Source: Beijerinckiaceae bacterium (GTDB lineage Bacteria > Pseudomonadota > Alphaproteobacteria > Rhizobiales > Beijerinckiaceae). From it: a stretch of 64,000 nt of DNA. The notes beneath the pieces were generated by a model. The model ran no database searches. It was not told where the DNA came from and saw only the letters and a list, made by a program, of their open reading frames with translations. Shown piece by piece: positions 62,365 to 64,000 of this stretch (within the stretch, counting starts at the first letter, position 1; each line of letters opens with the position of its first letter). The DNA is taken from assembly GCA_027532775.1 (NCBI GenBank), contig JAPZTO010000008.1, positions 249,501-313,500 on the forward strand, written 5' to 3'. Both the position numbers and the translations under genes were made by a program.

Positions 62365-63615
62365 TCAGGACTGTTCCGGGCGCGCGAGAAACGCGACAAC
62401 CTCTCCGCCAGCCTTCAGGCGGTCGAGATAATCTGCCCACCATTGCGCCATTACAACCCGCTCGTCCCACGAATTCCCGCGATTATACGCCCGGCGGATG
62501 GCATTCGCGTCCTGATGCGCAAGTGCGTTCTCAATGGCATCGGGCGAGAACCTGCGGGACGCGTTGAGCAGCGTCGAGGCGGTGGACCGGAAGCCATGAG
62601 CCGACATCTGCTCCTTTGAATAGCCGAGGCGGCGGAGCGCGCCATTGAGGGTGTTTTCGCTGATCGGTTTCGGCGCGACCTTCCGGCCTTGACCGCCGCT
62701 CATGCCAAAGCCCGGAAACAGCAATTCGCTCCGGCCGACAATCAGGCGGAGGGATTCGAGGATTTCAATCGCCTGCCGGGGCAGCGGCACCTCATGCTCG
62801 CGTCGCATCTTGGTCCGGGCAGCCGGGATGATCCAGATCCGGTTCCCAAGGTCGAATTCCCGCCAACAGGCCTGCCGGAGTTCCCCGGGGCGGGGGAAGA
62901 GAAGCGCCAGGAGGTTGAGGGCTGCCTTGGTGGTCGGTTGCCCATCGTAAGAATCAATCACCCGCAGCAGGCCTCCGAAAGCCACCGGATCGAGGATGGC
63001 GGCGCGGTGCTTGACGTGAGGCGCGACGATGGCGCCGGCAAGCGCAGTGGTCGGATCGCTCTCCGCCCGGGTGGTGGCAATCGCATAGCGGATCACGGCG
63101 CCGATGGTCGCCCGCACGCGCTTGGCAGTTTCCAGCGTGCCGCGCCGCTCCAGATGCTTCAGGACAGCCAGCACCTCTGCCGCCTTGATCTCCGCAACGG
63201 GGCGCGTGCCGATAAACGGATAGGCCAGTTCAAGGTAGTAGCGGTTTTTCGAGATGGTCGAGTCCGCCTTTCGCTCGCGGATCTTCTTGTCGATGAATTC
63301 CTCCGCCACGGCTTCGAAGGTGGTCGCGGTGCTGATGGCCTTGGTGAGCTTGTCGAGCTTCTTTTGTTGGCCTGGGTCCACTCCCGAGGCCAACAGCGCT
63401 TTGGCCTCGTCGCGCTTCCTGCGGGCCTCTAGAAGGCTGACTGCCGGATAAGTGCCGATGGCCAGAGGCTTCTGCTTGCCTGCAAACCGGTAAGCCAATC
63501 GCCAAAGTTTTGACCCGTTCGGCATCACCCAAAGCTGCAGGCCCTGAGCGTCGGACAGCTTGTAGATCGAATCTCTCGGTTTGGCGGAACGAATTTCGAC
63601 GTCGGTCAGCGCCAT
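62365..63615 (-). CDS. Tyrosine integrase (DUF4102 + catalytic domain)
   Basis: A protein of 416 residues. The N-terminal DUF4102 domain holds SKLWRLAYRFAGKQKPLAIG and PAVSLLEARRKRDEAKALLA. The catalytic domain has the first arginine in RPGELRQ, the HxxR box in SAHGFRSTAST, the second histidine in ALAHQD and the tyrosine in RRAYNRG. Such integrases insert elements at tRNA 3' ends, as here with tRNA-Thr. The ATG at 63615 is chosen because GTTGGTATC repeats lie immediately upstream. Confidence 0.95.
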   Translation of the reverse strand: MALTDVEIRSAKPRDSIYKLSDAQGLQLWVMPNGSKLWRLAYRFAGKQKPLAIGTYPAVSLLEARRKRDEAKALLASGVDPGQQKKLDKLTKAISTATTFEAVAEEFIDKKIRERKADSTISKNRYYLELAYPFIGTRPVAEIKAAEVLAVLKHLERRGTLETAKRVRATIGAVIRYAIATTRAESDPTTALAGAIVAPHVKHRAAILDPVAFGGLLRVIDSYDGQPTTKAALNLLALLFPRPGELRQACWREFDLGNRIWIIPAARTKMRREHEVPLPRQAIEILESLRLIVGRSELLFPGFGMSGGQGRKVAPKPISENTLNGALRRLGYSKEQMSAHGFRSTASTLLNASRRFSPDAIENALAHQDANAIRRAYNRGNSWDERVVMAQWWADYLDRLKAGGEVVAFLARPEQS

Positions 63616-63690
63616 GTTGGTATCCGTCTGTTGGTATCGCCCTGTTGGTATGGGCTCCGATACCAACGACGATACCAACAAATCTGTTGG
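63616..63690. repeat. GTTGGTATC repeats before the integrase gene
   Basis: GTTGGTATC or one-base variants occur at 63616, 63630 and 63644, with the inverse GATACCAAC at 63659 and 63671 and a partial GTTGG at 63686. The spacing and mixed orientation suggest arm-type binding sites of the integrase or operators for its control. Confidence 0.7.
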
Positions 63691-63802
63691 CTTCAAGCGC
63701 ACGGAAATGGACGCCCGCAGACGCTTGCGGACACATAACCGTTGATTTATATTGGTTTTTCAGGCGCTTACGGCCGGCAGAAGACGTCTGCGGACGAGAG
63801 TT

Positions 63803-63877
<75 letters not shown>

Positions 63878-64000
63878 ATGGCTTTTCCTATTCCCGATTT
63901 GGCCGGCGCTGGCAACGCCTTTGCGCAGGATCTGGGCTGTGGCCGGGGGATTGCGCCGGCGCGGGCGGCCTTGGCGCGCTGCGACAGGCCCCGGTGCACG

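Noticed and set aside
63616-63690. Possible CRISPR-like repeats
   Set aside because: Units are only nine bases, in both orientations, with spacers of a few bases. This fits protein-binding sites, not a CRISPR array. No cas gene is present.

Overview
The window is GC-rich chromosomal DNA from an alphaproteobacterium, most probably of the order Hyphomicrobiales (Rhizobiales). The evidence is gene content: a CoxE/XdhC/MocA molybdenum-hydroxylase maturation set, a DUF2336 protein, a PAS_5-type PAS protein, a BTLCP transglutaminase-like protein, DUF3126, a BcsS-like protein, ExoD, a gamma carbonic anhydrase and a general L-amino-acid binding protein. There is also a short intergenic palindrome (36511-36554) of the kind scattered through Rhizobiales genomes. 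I do not assign a genus.

Layout. 33-5076: a translationally coupled operon (NTF2-like, CoxE-like VWA protein, two XdhC proteins, a MoeA-like/MocA fusion, then an SDR) that would insert and mature the molybdenum cofactor of a xanthine-dehydrogenase/CO-dehydrogenase-type enzyme encoded outside the window. 5080-6788: DUF2256 coupled to an iron-sulfur photolyase-like protein. 6782-16827: envelope and exopolysaccharide proteins, a c-di-GMP enzyme, radC-map, FkbM and CinA-like genes, gpt, an acyl ligase, tRNA-Leu(UAA) and a PilZ protein. 17056-30501: housekeeping and stress genes (DMT exporter, FAD monooxygenase, cysE, gamma carbonic anhydrase, hisI, folE, NifU-like, yidD) mixed with PilZ, PAS and CBS regulators. 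30680-33458: thrS and a secreted lectin-like protein. 33459-34898: a scarred patch with a nitrilase relic, an AT-rich orphan gene, a stand-alone AsnC/Lrp effector domain and repeats. 34899-51896: secreted proteins, CoA-ester metabolism, a lytic transglycosylase, Hpt/receiver signalling, NAD kinase, a chemoreceptor, an amino-acid binding protein, an L,D-transpeptidase, csp, rpsU, a universal stress protein and dadA. 51936-52122: a tandem glycine riboswitch reading into dadA. 52322-56528: a hybrid histidine kinase, a LuxR-type regulator, a lipoprotein and an outer-membrane barrel.

56859-63805 is the most unusual part. It is a roughly 7-kb integrative element at the 3' end of tRNA-Thr(UGU). Its core genes are all on the minus strand: a tyrosine integrase, an AlpA/excisionase-like HTH protein, a HUH-type Rep-like protein and an unknown 195-residue protein. 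Its cargo is on the plus strand, AT-rich in part, and looks like orphan immunity genes of polymorphic toxin systems: two tandem Imm11/DUF1629-like genes, an Imm8-like gene, a four-helix membrane protein and one unknown. No toxin gene is visible.

A 28-30-nt direct repeat shows that one cargo block was inserted at the start of the 195-residue gene while leaving that gene a usable ribosome binding site and start. I read the element as a small mobile platform that collects immunity genes, in concept like the recombinase-associated acquired interbacterial defence islands known from Bacteroides. This is inference and needs homology and functional tests.
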